In this document: positions 24,938-31,245 of the stretch, one piece after another | How the letters are laid out: every line of letters starts with the position of its first letter | Position numbering within the stretch: the first letter of the stretch is position 1 | IMG/VR virus record: IMGVR_UViG_3300031963_000335 | Span: 1 to 41,751 of that record | Direction: 5' to 3' (one strand) | Source of the DNA: a virus | Length of the DNA stretch: 41,751 bases | Notes under the pieces: generated by a model | What the model was told of the DNA's origin: nothing | The model's input: the letters and a program-made list of their open reading frames with translations, nothing else | Database searches by the model: none | Program-made: the position numbers and the translations under genes

Positions 24938-25487
24938 CAAGTCCCCCATCAATCAACTCGCATAGAATGTGCGCAGCAACAATGTGCGCTTCCTGCACGC
25001 GGGCGGTAACCTCGCTGTCAATGTGCAGGGTGGCGGCGGCTACGCGGCTGAGCATGCTCTTGTTTCTACCAGTCATCGCCAGTGTGGGCACGCCGAGCTC
25101 GGTGGCGGCGCGGGCTGCTTCCACCACGTTGGCGCTGTTGCCACTGGTGCTGATACACATAAGCACGTCCCCCGGCCGAGCCAGCGCCCGTACCTGACGG
25201 CTAAACACATGCTCAAAACCATAGTCGTTGCCCACGGCAGTGAGTATTGAGGTGTCAGTTGTCAGCGCTACGGCGCGGAACCCCAGCCGTGGCCGCTGGA
25301 AGCGCCCCACCAGCTCAGCCGCTAGGTGCTGACAGTCCGCCGCGCTGCCCCCATTACCGCAGAGGTAGATGGTGCCCCCACGGTTGATGCAGCCAGCAAG
25401 CATGTGCGCCATGCTCTTAAGCAGCGTCCACTGCGCCCGCAGGCTTTCTACAGCGGCGCTATGCTCGGATAGTGTTCTTTCAAGCAC
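24918..25487 (-). CDS. gmhA: Sedoheptulose-7-phosphate isomerase
   Basis: The 189-residue product is a SIS-domain protein of the GmhA type. CGNGGSAADCQHLAAELVGR (43-62) carries the substrate loop and a candidate catalytic Glu58. TSGNSAN (114-120) is the phosphate-binding serine loop, and His168 in QEAHIVAAHILCELI fits the second catalytic residue. GmhA converts sedoheptulose 7-phosphate to D-glycero-D-manno-heptose 7-phosphate, the first pathway step. Length and motifs match the bacterial enzyme (about 190). The start lies inside the kinase gene's end (40-base overlap), suggesting coupled translation. Confidence 0.88.
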   Translation of the reverse strand: MLERTLSEHSAAVESLRAQWTLLKSMAHMLAGCINRGGTIYLCGNGGSAADCQHLAAELVGRFQRPRLGFRAVALTTDTSILTAVGNDYGFEHVFSRQVRALARPGDVLMCISTSGNSANVVEAARAATELGVPTLAMTGRNKSMLSRVAAATLHIDSEVTARVQEAHIVAAHILCELIDGGLDEESLD

Positions 25488-26344
25488 TCGTTAATCTCCG
25501 TTGAAGTGATTACTGCTGTCCCCACGTGGGTGGTTGCCAGGGCTCCGGCAATGCTGCCCAATCTGCACGCGGCTTGTAGGGTGCGTCCGGCGGCAAGGCC
25601 CACCGTCATAGCGGCGAGGTAACTGTCCCCCGCCCCGGTGGGGTCCACAGCAGCCACCTTGTGCGCAGGGTAGAGCTTGCCGAACTCATCGCCCACGTAG
25701 TTGATTTCATACCCGGCGGCCCCCGCAGTGCGGACAATGGCTCGGTTGTTCAGCCACTTGGCAAGCTCTGCTGGAGATTGCTGTAGCGCAGCACACTCGG
25801 CCGCGTTGGCCTTGATGTACGTGGCGTTCTCATACCTAGCCCAGTTATCCCCCTTGGGGTCCACCAGCGTCAGCTTGCCGGTGCAGTAGTCTAGCATATT
25901 GGCTACGTGACGCAGAGCGCCCTTGCCGTAGTCGCTAAACACTACAACATCAGCGTGCTTGATCTGATCAATAAACAGGGCTAGCATATCCTCACTCTCA
26001 TCTTCATCGAGGATATAGTCATCGTCCATGCGGGCACGCATCACTCCAGCAGTGAACACGCGGGTCTTTACCGTGTTGGCCGTGGTGACTTTGGTCACCA
26101 CACTGCCAATTCCACTGGCGTATAGCGTGTCAAGCTCGGTGCGCTCTGCCTTTGCGGTGAGCAGCGTAACCTCACCGCCCATAGCGGCAATGTTCAACGC
26201 CACGTTGGCAGCGCCCCCAGCGTAGTGGATGCGCTGGTCAATGTCGTAGATGGGCAGCGGAGCCTCGGGGCAGAGGCGGGACACTTCGCAGTCCAGCCTC
26301 ACGTCCTCCATGGAGTCACCCACCACTAGAATCTTTTTTCTCAT
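25448..26344 (-). CDS. hldA: D-glycero-beta-D-manno-heptose-7-phosphate kinase
   Basis: The ATG follows AGGAGG. The 298-residue product is a PfkB-family kinase with the HldE N-domain pattern: VVGDSMEDVRL, SRLCPEAPLP, YAGGAANVALNIAAMGG (41-57) and the catalytic DPTGAGDSYLAAM (234-246). The Asp of GAGD is the expected base. It phosphorylates C1 of heptose 7-phosphate. The adenylyltransferase half of HldE is absent and is supplied by a separate gene two places on, as in the HldA/HldC arrangement. It is the first enzyme gene of the operon. Confidence 0.87.
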   Translation of the reverse strand: MRKKILVVGDSMEDVRLDCEVSRLCPEAPLPIYDIDQRIHYAGGAANVALNIAAMGGEVTLLTAKAERTELDTLYASGIGSVVTKVTTANTVKTRVFTAGVMRARMDDDYILDEDESEDMLALFIDQIKHADVVVFSDYGKGALRHVANMLDYCTGKLTLVDPKGDNWARYENATYIKANAAECAALQQSPAELAKWLNNRAIVRTAGAAGYEINYVGDEFGKLYPAHKVAAVDPTGAGDSYLAAMTVGLAAGRTLQAACRLGSIAGALATTHVGTAVITSTEINECLKEHYPSIAPL

Positions 26345-26546
26345 TCTCAGCCTCCTGAGTCAGTTGCACAACTTCGCGGCGCAGGCGGGAGATGCGACGA
26401 ATCAGCATCTCCTCCATAGCTGCGTAGTACTCACGTTGTTCGACGGCGGTTAGCCTGTCCCTCTCGGCTTGTTCTAGCGCCGCTGTTGCGATGCGCAAAG
26501 GCGTAGGCTTGCGTATCACGTCCATCAGACTTGTCATCACTTTCAT
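26316..26546 (-). CDS. Small coiled-coil protein
   Basis: The ATG lies just 3 bases after a TAGGAGAAG stretch; a second ATG three codons on has a more normal spacing. The 76-residue product is mostly one charged helix (LEQAERDRLTAVEQREYYAA, then IRRISRLRREVVQLTQEAE). Its pattern resembles small coiled-coil proteins common in phages. It overlaps the kinase gene by 29 bases and so belongs to the heptose operon. Function is unknown. Confidence 0.6.
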   Translation of the reverse strand: MKVMTSLMDVIRKPTPLRIATAALEQAERDRLTAVEQREYYAAMEEMLIRRISRLRREVVQLTQEAENEKKDSSGG

Positions 26547-26715
26547 CTTCTCCTACGGCAAGGTTGTTTCCAAGTAACGGGAATGTCAGCTTGGCGACGA
26601 GCAACGCACCCCGCCTGGAGTGCCCAGGCACATGGCCGATTCGGTCAGCCGCAATGTGGATACTCCCCACGGGGGGAATGTGTCTGCGCATGTGGTAGAC
26701 GATGTAGGTTTTCAT
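26431..26715 (-). CDS. Possible leading gene of the heptose operon
   Basis: This 94-residue frame begins at an ATG about 29 bases after a predicted transcription start, but has no Shine-Dalgarno site. The first 57 residues (MKTYIVYHMRRHIPPVGSIH, then a segment with AADRIGHVPGHSRRGALLVA) cover the only gap before the coiled-coil gene and read like a protein. The last third overlaps that gene in another frame and looks like out-of-frame sequence. It may be a real overlapping gene, a gene truncated by frameshift, or chance. Confidence 0.4.
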   Translation of the reverse strand: MKTYIVYHMRRHIPPVGSIHIAADRIGHVPGHSRRGALLVAKLTFPLLGNNLAVGEDESDDKSDGRDTQAYAFAHRNSGARTSREGQANRRRTT

Positions 26716-26750
26716 GCTTAGGGAGGGTGGCGGGGTTGCGTTGTGGTGGC

Positions 26751-26802
26751 AGTATGGCAGGCAGACTAGTCTAACCAATAGGGGGTTACCCTAAGTGGTT
26801 AG
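26751..26802 (-). promoter_or_regulatory. Minus-strand promoter with TAGGG palindrome, site A
   Basis: Read leftward, the site has TAGGG-N5-CCCTA (26779-26793) directly followed by TTGGTT (-35-like, 26778-26773), a 16-base spacer and CATACT (-10-like, 26756-26751). An outer pair, CTAACCA and TGGTTAG, brackets the palindrome. The spacer contains the palindrome AGACTAGTCT. It lies between the DUF3310 gene and the heptose operon. Two other intergenic sites share the same order and spacing. Confidence 0.6.
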
Positions 26803-27272
26803 TCCTGCCCAACGTAGCGGGGAGTGGCGCAGCTACCGTGCATCTGCGTAGCAGCATCTGCGTCTGGGGCGCGTACCATTTCCCCACAATGGCGGCAGCG
26901 GTAGTGCTGGGTGAGGTCACCAAAGTAGCCCTCCACCTGCCAGTCAGCATTGCTAAGTAGCTGGGCAAGCGCAGCATCAGCCCTTGGGGTAACGGCGGGC
27001 TGCGGCACGGGCGGCGCTGCGGGCGCTGCGGCGGAGGGGTCGTACTCTGCCACGACCTCAATGTACTTTTGCAGAAAGTGCGCGGCTTTCTGCAAGTCCT
27101 TCAACCGCTCGGCAGGGGTGCTGTGCTTGTACTTCCAGCGCATCACGTACTTGGTGATTTGGTACTGGAATGGGTCCCACTTAAAGTGGACAGCCAAGTC
27201 CCAGTGCTGGAGTGCTGCGCCTGTTTGGCGGTAATGGTCGCCACCTACCTGCACTTCATTAGCGTTGCTCAT
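26799..27272 (-). CDS. DUF3310 protein with C-terminal zinc ribbon
   Basis: The ATG follows GAGGAAC. Residues 9-72 carry the DUF3310 (PF11753) pattern: VGGDHYR, QHWDLAVHFKWDPFQYQITK, YVMRWKYKH and LKDLQKAAHFLQKYIE. I recall a link between this family and T7 gene 1.7, a nucleotide kinase, which would fit a gene beside thymidylate synthase. A Pro/Ala linker leads to a second part with CRHCG (126-130) and HGSC (145-148), a possible zinc ribbon. The combination is uncommon in my experience. The stop falls within regulatory site A. Confidence 0.75.
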   Translation of the reverse strand: MSNANEVQVGGDHYRQTGAALQHWDLAVHFKWDPFQYQITKYVMRWKYKHSTPAERLKDLQKAAHFLQKYIEVVAEYDPSAAAPAAPPVPQPAVTPRADAALAQLLSNADWQVEGYFGDLTQHYRCRHCGEMVRAPDADAATQMHGSCATPRYVGQD

Positions 27273-28240
27273 TTGGTTCCTCTTCTATTGCACCAGTCAC
27301 AAAATGCCAGCGTCCAGTCACACTCAGGCAACTCACGCCAGTTGATTGCTTCCCCCTCCCTGCGGGCGAGGTAAGCGTCACGCAGGGGTAGGGCAACCCG
27401 CTGCATAAACTCAGTTTTCATTGTGCTGTAGCTACTCACCAAATTCTCGCAGTCGAGCAAGAAGTCTTGGTAACGCTCGCCGGGTTGCAGCAGGGGCAGA
27501 GCTACGGTACTTTCACGGTAATAGTCATGCTCCTCAAACGGGGGCATGTCTAGAAACTGCTGCACCATCGGATTACCCGTGTAGGCGTGCCAGTTGTTGC
27601 TGAACTGCCTGTACACCCCCAGCGGCAGATCCGCGCCATGTGCCACCACCTCCTGCAACACGCTGAAGTGTACGGCGTTGGCTCCGTAGCAGCCCCAGAG
27701 AATGTCATTGCTACGGCAGGTAACCGTCATGTTCAAGCGGCCCCCGCGTCCATCAAAGTACACGGCGGTGTTGCAGGGGCGGTCCCGCCAGTCGCCCTCG
27801 AGGTCACTGCCGGGATCCCACATTTGGAGTACGGCTTGCCGGGTGGTGGGGTCGCGTCGCAGCATTTCAATAATCACGTGTAGCTGGTCGTACTCGCCGT
27901 CAACAAACCAGTTACGCCAGCGGGCCCCGTACGCGCCGTGAATGTGTCCGTCAGGCTCCGCATAGGTGGCGATGTTGCTGCTGAACTGCTTGAGCCACTG
28001 TACGTCGCTCTCACCAGCGAGCATCCACAGGGCCTCCATCAAATGGAATACGGCGTTGGCATCCCGCTGGGGGTTGAACAATACCCGCTGCTGGGGGTGC
28101 AGATAGGTAGTCACTACCGGACCGGGAGCCACCAGCACGGGGCCGTTACGGCTGTTCTCCTTTACGCCGGACACCCGCAGGTAGTGCCAAGCGTCAGCAA
28201 ACGCGGTGTTCACGTTTCTGGCAGTTATGGTGTGAATCAT
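27269..28240 (-). CDS. Thymidylate synthase homologue (dUMP methylase or hydroxymethylase)
   Basis: The 323-residue protein has the thymidylate synthase fold signatures: GAYGARWR (103-109), DRPCNTAVYF with the nucleophilic Cys156, the phosphate-binding R177-S178 in CRSNDILWGCYGANAVHF, and Asn188. Asn188 sits where Asn selects dUMP over dCMP. The C-terminal NNWHAYTGN matches the His/Tyr ribose-binding pair. Phage members make dTMP or 5-hydroxymethyl-dUMP; sequence alone does not separate them. Next to a MazG-like gene and modification genes, the hydroxymethylase role is attractive. Its start overlaps the MazG-like stop. Confidence 0.85.
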   Translation of the reverse strand: MIHTITARNVNTAFADAWHYLRVSGVKENSRNGPVLVAPGPVVTTYLHPQQRVLFNPQRDANAVFHLMEALWMLAGESDVQWLKQFSSNIATYAEPDGHIHGAYGARWRNWFVDGEYDQLHVIIEMLRRDPTTRQAVLQMWDPGSDLEGDWRDRPCNTAVYFDGRGGRLNMTVTCRSNDILWGCYGANAVHFSVLQEVVAHGADLPLGVYRQFSNNWHAYTGNPMVQQFLDMPPFEEHDYYRESTVALPLLQPGERYQDFLLDCENLVSSYSTMKTEFMQRVALPLRDAYLARREGEAINWRELPECDWTLAFCDWCNRRGTK

Positions 28241-28629
28241 CTCTCTGCGCCTTCCATGGCAAGCAGTTGTTGAATCATGCTCTCGGGACGCCAGTAGTTA
28301 GGTCCCTTTTCCACCTTGCCGGTGGCGTTGTTGATGATAGGCTTGCCGTCCTCCCCCAGCTTGGACATATTGCTGGCCATGATAATGTTGAGCACCTTCT
28401 CGATTGGGATGCCGTGGCGTATAGCCTCACTGGCGCAGTAGACGATGATGTCCCCCACCCAGTCAGCAAAGTCTTCAAGCTCTCGTACGGTGTCGTACTC
28501 ATTAACCTCGGCCAGCAGCATGTCTCTAAACTGGCGTAGGCGTAGACTGTTGGGCATTACCGGCACCGCAGGCTCCGGCATACCGAACACGCGGTTAAAC
28601 TCTTGCACTCTTTGGAAGAACTGGGACAT
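28237..28629 (-). CDS. MazG/PRA-PH-type nucleotide pyrophosphohydrolase
   Basis: I place the start at an ATG preceded by AGGAAC, giving 130 residues. A longer in-frame start lies in the upstream gene. The helical core has the MazG-type acidic pattern: LLAEVNEYDT (Glu41, Glu44) and LEDFADWVGDIIVY (Asp56, Asp60). The C-terminal ASNMSKLGEDGKP and KGPNYWRPE are typical of phage members. The family hydrolyses nucleoside triphosphates to monophosphates. In a modification operon it could remove the unmodified dTTP or dUTP. It overlaps the pyrophosphorylase-like gene by 35 bases. Confidence 0.8.
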   Translation of the reverse strand: MSQFFQRVQEFNRVFGMPEPAVPVMPNSLRLRQFRDMLLAEVNEYDTVRELEDFADWVGDIIVYCASEAIRHGIPIEKVLNIIMASNMSKLGEDGKPIINNATGKVEKGPNYWRPESMIQQLLAMEGAER

Positions 28630-29422
28630 ACTTGTTCCTAACGTGTCCGTTGAGATATGTGACGTTGCACCACTTGCTGAATTCACACAAGCAGTTTTGA
28701 AAGTCCTGGTTGCTGATGCGGGGCACCTCCGGGTTGATGAGTGGGTCAGTTGCCTCGCGGCACGTAGCAAGGTCTGTGTGGTAGCGGCTGGCGCTTGTAT
28801 TCAGGTGGTTGTGGTGGAAAAACCAGCTCAGCCCCCGCAGGCTCCCCGGTCCGGGGGCTGACCATGTCCACCAGTCCGCTGCGTCGTGCAGGGGGTGGCC
28901 GTGCGTGTTTTTCATGTCCGCAACTACCTGCGCAGAGAGGAAGCTACCTAGCCCATCAATGTTAGAGAGCCATGTGTACGCATCCTCCAGTGTGGAGTGG
29001 GTGCCTGCCCACTGTGCCTGCGCAACGCGGGCGGCTACGTGGTCAAATACGTAGTCCAACTTGTCCATTTTGCGTCCACACGTGCTGACCGTGTAGGCGC
29101 TGGTAAACACCTTGGCGTGGGTGTAGCGGCGGTCCTTAAGCCGGTCTCGCATCCGCGCTGGGGTCTCGCAGTTGAGAATGTCCTCCAAGCTATCAGGCCA
29201 GTTGATGAGCCGCGCCACCACAAAGCGCCACGCGGGATCGGTGCCACGGTTCCAGTACCTGCGCACCCAGCGGGTTACCTTGTCGTCCTCCCTATGCACG
29301 TTGCAGAAGCGCACGGTGCGGAACACCTTGTCCTCACTCCAGGGTGGGGGCACGCCCTGCTCCCGCTGCTGGCGGATGCGCCAGCGCTCGTTTATCCAGT
29401 AGGCAAGCTCAGTCTGTAGCAT
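28595..29422 (-). CDS. Alpha-glutamyl/putrescinyl-thymine pyrophosphorylase-like protein
   Basis: The 275-residue product matches the aGPT-PPlase families named by Iyer, Aravind and colleagues, as I recall them: an N-terminal YWINERWRIRQQREQGVPPP and RFCNVHREDDKVTRW (38-52). A helix-hairpin-helix follows, LSNIDGLGSFLSAQVVADM (152-170), then DWWTWSAPGPGSLRG (183-197). Family members are related to DNA glycosylases. They are proposed to replace the pyrophosphate on hydroxymethyl-uracil in DNA with an amine, as in phages with putrescinyl- or glutamyl-thymine. No matching P-loop base kinase is visible in the window. It overlaps the glycosyltransferase gene by 14 bases. Confidence 0.7.
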   Translation of the reverse strand: MLQTELAYWINERWRIRQQREQGVPPPWSEDKVFRTVRFCNVHREDDKVTRWVRRYWNRGTDPAWRFVVARLINWPDSLEDILNCETPARMRDRLKDRRYTHAKVFTSAYTVSTCGRKMDKLDYVFDHVAARVAQAQWAGTHSTLEDAYTWLSNIDGLGSFLSAQVVADMKNTHGHPLHDAADWWTWSAPGPGSLRGLSWFFHHNHLNTSASRYHTDLATCREATDPLINPEVPRISNQDFQNCLCEFSKWCNVTYLNGHVRNKYVPVLPKSARV

Positions 29423-30185
29423 GGTTGCGGGCCTTTTTCCATTGGATGGTCACGTCAGTACGAGTGCCGCCGCCCCACGCAGTCTTGGTTTCTTTCTCCA
29501 CAACCTTGACGTAGGGGGTGTGCAGCGCGGCTAGCAGGCGGGCAGCGTCAGTCTGTAAAGTGGGGGTACGGTACGTTGAGCAGCCCCCGGCAGCGTCACT
29601 CCCCTCGGCTTGGTTGTTGCACCAATTGTTCAGCACCAGGGTGTCCCGCCCCAGCTTGAGTAGTTGCAGGCTAACGTGGAAGTCCTCCATCACCGGCATG
29701 GGGGCAAACGTCACCTTGTGGGTGCGCAAAAACTCACGGTCATACCCCAGCACGCGCATGATGCGTGTGTTGAGCATGAATGGCTCCGTGTTGCGGTTAC
29801 CACCCTCTCTGGGGGCAATGCCCACGTGCGGAAAACGGTCCAGCATACCCTCAAGCTGCGCCAGCATGCGGCCGAGCTCAAACGGCACCAGAGGACGGAA
29901 CTTGGTGGGGTCATCATTACGACGGGCAAAGAAGTGTAGGTCATCATCCAGCATGCAGACAAAGCGACTCTTCCACACCTCGTTATGAATGAGGTAGTCC
30001 CGCGTGGGGGCTACGGTCTGTATCTCTGGCGGTAGTACATGCACCGGGCCATGATACCAGTTGTAGAGCTGATGTTCGCGGTGCTGCACAATCAGTACAG
30101 GCAGCAACCCGTCCGCCACCAGGGCGTTCAGGGTATGCTGCCTGCTCTGCTGTGGACGACCGTAGGTTGGAATTACGATGTCCAT
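29409..30185 (-). CDS. GT-A glycosyltransferase, TET-associated (TAGT)-like
   Basis: The 258-residue protein begins MDIVIPTYGRPQQSRQHTLN, the opening of a GT-A enzyme. It has a DDD metal motif in FVCMLDDDLHFF (80-82) and a later acidic/helical block PMPVMEDFHVSLQLLKLG (162-179) that may hold the catalytic base. This layout resembles TET/J-base-associated glycosyltransferases of phages, which add sugar to hydroxymethyl-pyrimidines in DNA. No TET/JBP oxygenase is visible. The thymidylate synthase homologue could supply the hydroxymethyl group instead. It could also be an ordinary GT2 enzyme. Confidence 0.6.
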   Translation of the reverse strand: MDIVIPTYGRPQQSRQHTLNALVADGLLPVLIVQHREHQLYNWYHGPVHVLPPEIQTVAPTRDYLIHNEVWKSRFVCMLDDDLHFFARRNDDPTKFRPLVPFELGRMLAQLEGMLDRFPHVGIAPREGGNRNTEPFMLNTRIMRVLGYDREFLRTHKVTFAPMPVMEDFHVSLQLLKLGRDTLVLNNWCNNQAEGSDAAGGCSTYRTPTLQTDAARLLAALHTPYVKVVEKETKTAWGGGTRTDVTIQWKKARNHATD

Positions 30186-30195
30186 TTACTTGCCG

Positions 30196-31143
30196 TCAGT
30201 CGATCACTTCTTCCACGGCCAGGGCGTCCACCTCTACCTCAGCGGCGGTGGGAGCTGCGGCGGTGGCAGCGGCCTTCTTGGCACGCGGGGCCTTAGGAGC
30301 CTTGGGCTCCTTGGGGGCACGCTCCTTCTTCACCACCAGTTTGGGGTCGTACCCCTCGATGGAGATAAAGCCGTGCGCAGCGTCGTACACCAAGTTGGGG
30401 GTGGCGGCGTCGCCCACCGCGTCGAGGAAGGCTTGCACTGTCATCCCATCCGCGTACTGTGCGAATACTGCGTGCGCCTTGCTGCCCGGACGCTTGGGGT
30501 TGCCCTCGCACTTGAGGGTAATCAGCGCGTCTAGCGCCACGCCCTTGGGCCCACGGGCACCAATGGGCGCTCCACGCTTGGAGGATGCAGCCGGTGCGTC
30601 TGCCGCTGCGGGGGTAGAAGCCGTCGGCGCGGTCTTCACTTGCTTCTTAGCCATGATTTCAGGTTTTCCTTCTAACACAAACGCTGGCACGGGGCGACGT
30701 GTCCAGCCACTTTGCTCTACCTTTCGCCCCAGGTAGTATGCTCGGTAGGCAGCTACGCTGTCCCCGGCAATCTTAAATTCGTCTGGCATAGCCTGCGGAG
30801 GCTCGGTCCAGTGCGCTTGCGGAAACTCCTGTGGAGTGAAGTAGGGTACTATGTCGATTACTCCACTGCTTTTGTGAGCGTGTCCGTAGCGGTACTCAAA
30901 CTCCTTGCCCAGCCACAGTCCATGCGCGTACAGCCACTGGAAGCTCTCTACGCTCTCACCAGCCCACAACACACTTGGATGATTGGCGTGTGTAGGCCGA
31001 TACATCTCCGGTACCCAGCAGCCGTGGCGATGACACACAGTGCTCAAAATCTGAGCAGTCTCCAGCACCATCTTCACCACATGCTTGTCGTGCATCATTT
31101 CTGCGGCACGGCGCGGATTTTTGTCAAGGTAAAAGATATTCAC
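30196..31143 (-). CDS. PF03013-like domain fused to a DNA-binding-type C-terminal domain
   Basis: The 315-residue frame starts at a GTG without a clear ribosome site, 20 bases after a predicted transcription start. Residues 1-150 carry the pattern MNIFYLDKNPRRAAEMMHDK, VVKMVLETAQILSTVCH and THANHPSVLWAGES, of the type placed in or near PF03013 (pyrimidine-dimer glycosylase-like). After residue 164 the sequence changes. MAKKQVKT begins a Lys/Ala-rich part with RGPKGVALDALITLKCEGNP and LVYDAAHGFISIEGYDPK, which I know as a stand-alone phage protein type. It ends in a Lys/Pro/Ala tail. An internal ATG at 30654 could also produce this half alone. Confidence 0.65.
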   Translation of the reverse strand: MNIFYLDKNPRRAAEMMHDKHVVKMVLETAQILSTVCHRHGCWVPEMYRPTHANHPSVLWAGESVESFQWLYAHGLWLGKEFEYRYGHAHKSSGVIDIVPYFTPQEFPQAHWTEPPQAMPDEFKIAGDSVAAYRAYYLGRKVEQSGWTRRPVPAFVLEGKPEIMAKKQVKTAPTASTPAAADAPAASSKRGAPIGARGPKGVALDALITLKCEGNPKRPGSKAHAVFAQYADGMTVQAFLDAVGDAATPNLVYDAAHGFISIEGYDPKLVVKKERAPKEPKAPKAPRAKKAAATAAAPTAAEVEVDALAVEEVID

Positions 31144-31169
31144 GGTGTAACTAGTGCTGCTGAGAGGTA

Positions 31170-31197
31170 ATTATGCCCATTTGAGTTTCCAAAGCAA
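31170..31197 (-). promoter_or_regulatory. Sigma70-like minus-strand promoter, site D
   Basis: Read leftward it has TTGCTT, a 16-base spacer and CATAAT (5 of 6 to TATAAT). It sits in the 95-base gap between the helicase and the PF03013-like gene. Directly upstream is AT-rich ATTGCAAAAAACAAT, a 15-base segment with short inverted arms. The spacing matches sites A, B and C, but the TAGGG palindrome is missing. Confidence 0.6.
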
Positions 31198-31224
31198 ATT
31201 GTTTTTTGCAATGGGACTCACGTC

Positions 31225-31245
31225 CCCATAGCGCGGGGCTATGGG
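31225..31245 (-). other. Hairpin over the helicase stop codon
   Basis: CCCATAGC and GCTATGGG form a perfect 8-base stem around a 5-base loop, covering the helicase TAG stop. A shorter GGGAC/GTCCC hairpin overlaps one arm (31213-31226), so the two exclude each other. Neither is followed by a U-tract on the minus strand. It may slow decay or weakly terminate. Confidence 0.4.

Noticed and set aside
28237-28629. MazG-like gene as part of a Z-genome (2-aminoadenine) system
   Set aside because: No PurZ-like adenylosuccinate synthetase or DatZ is visible, while thymine-directed enzymes surround the gene.
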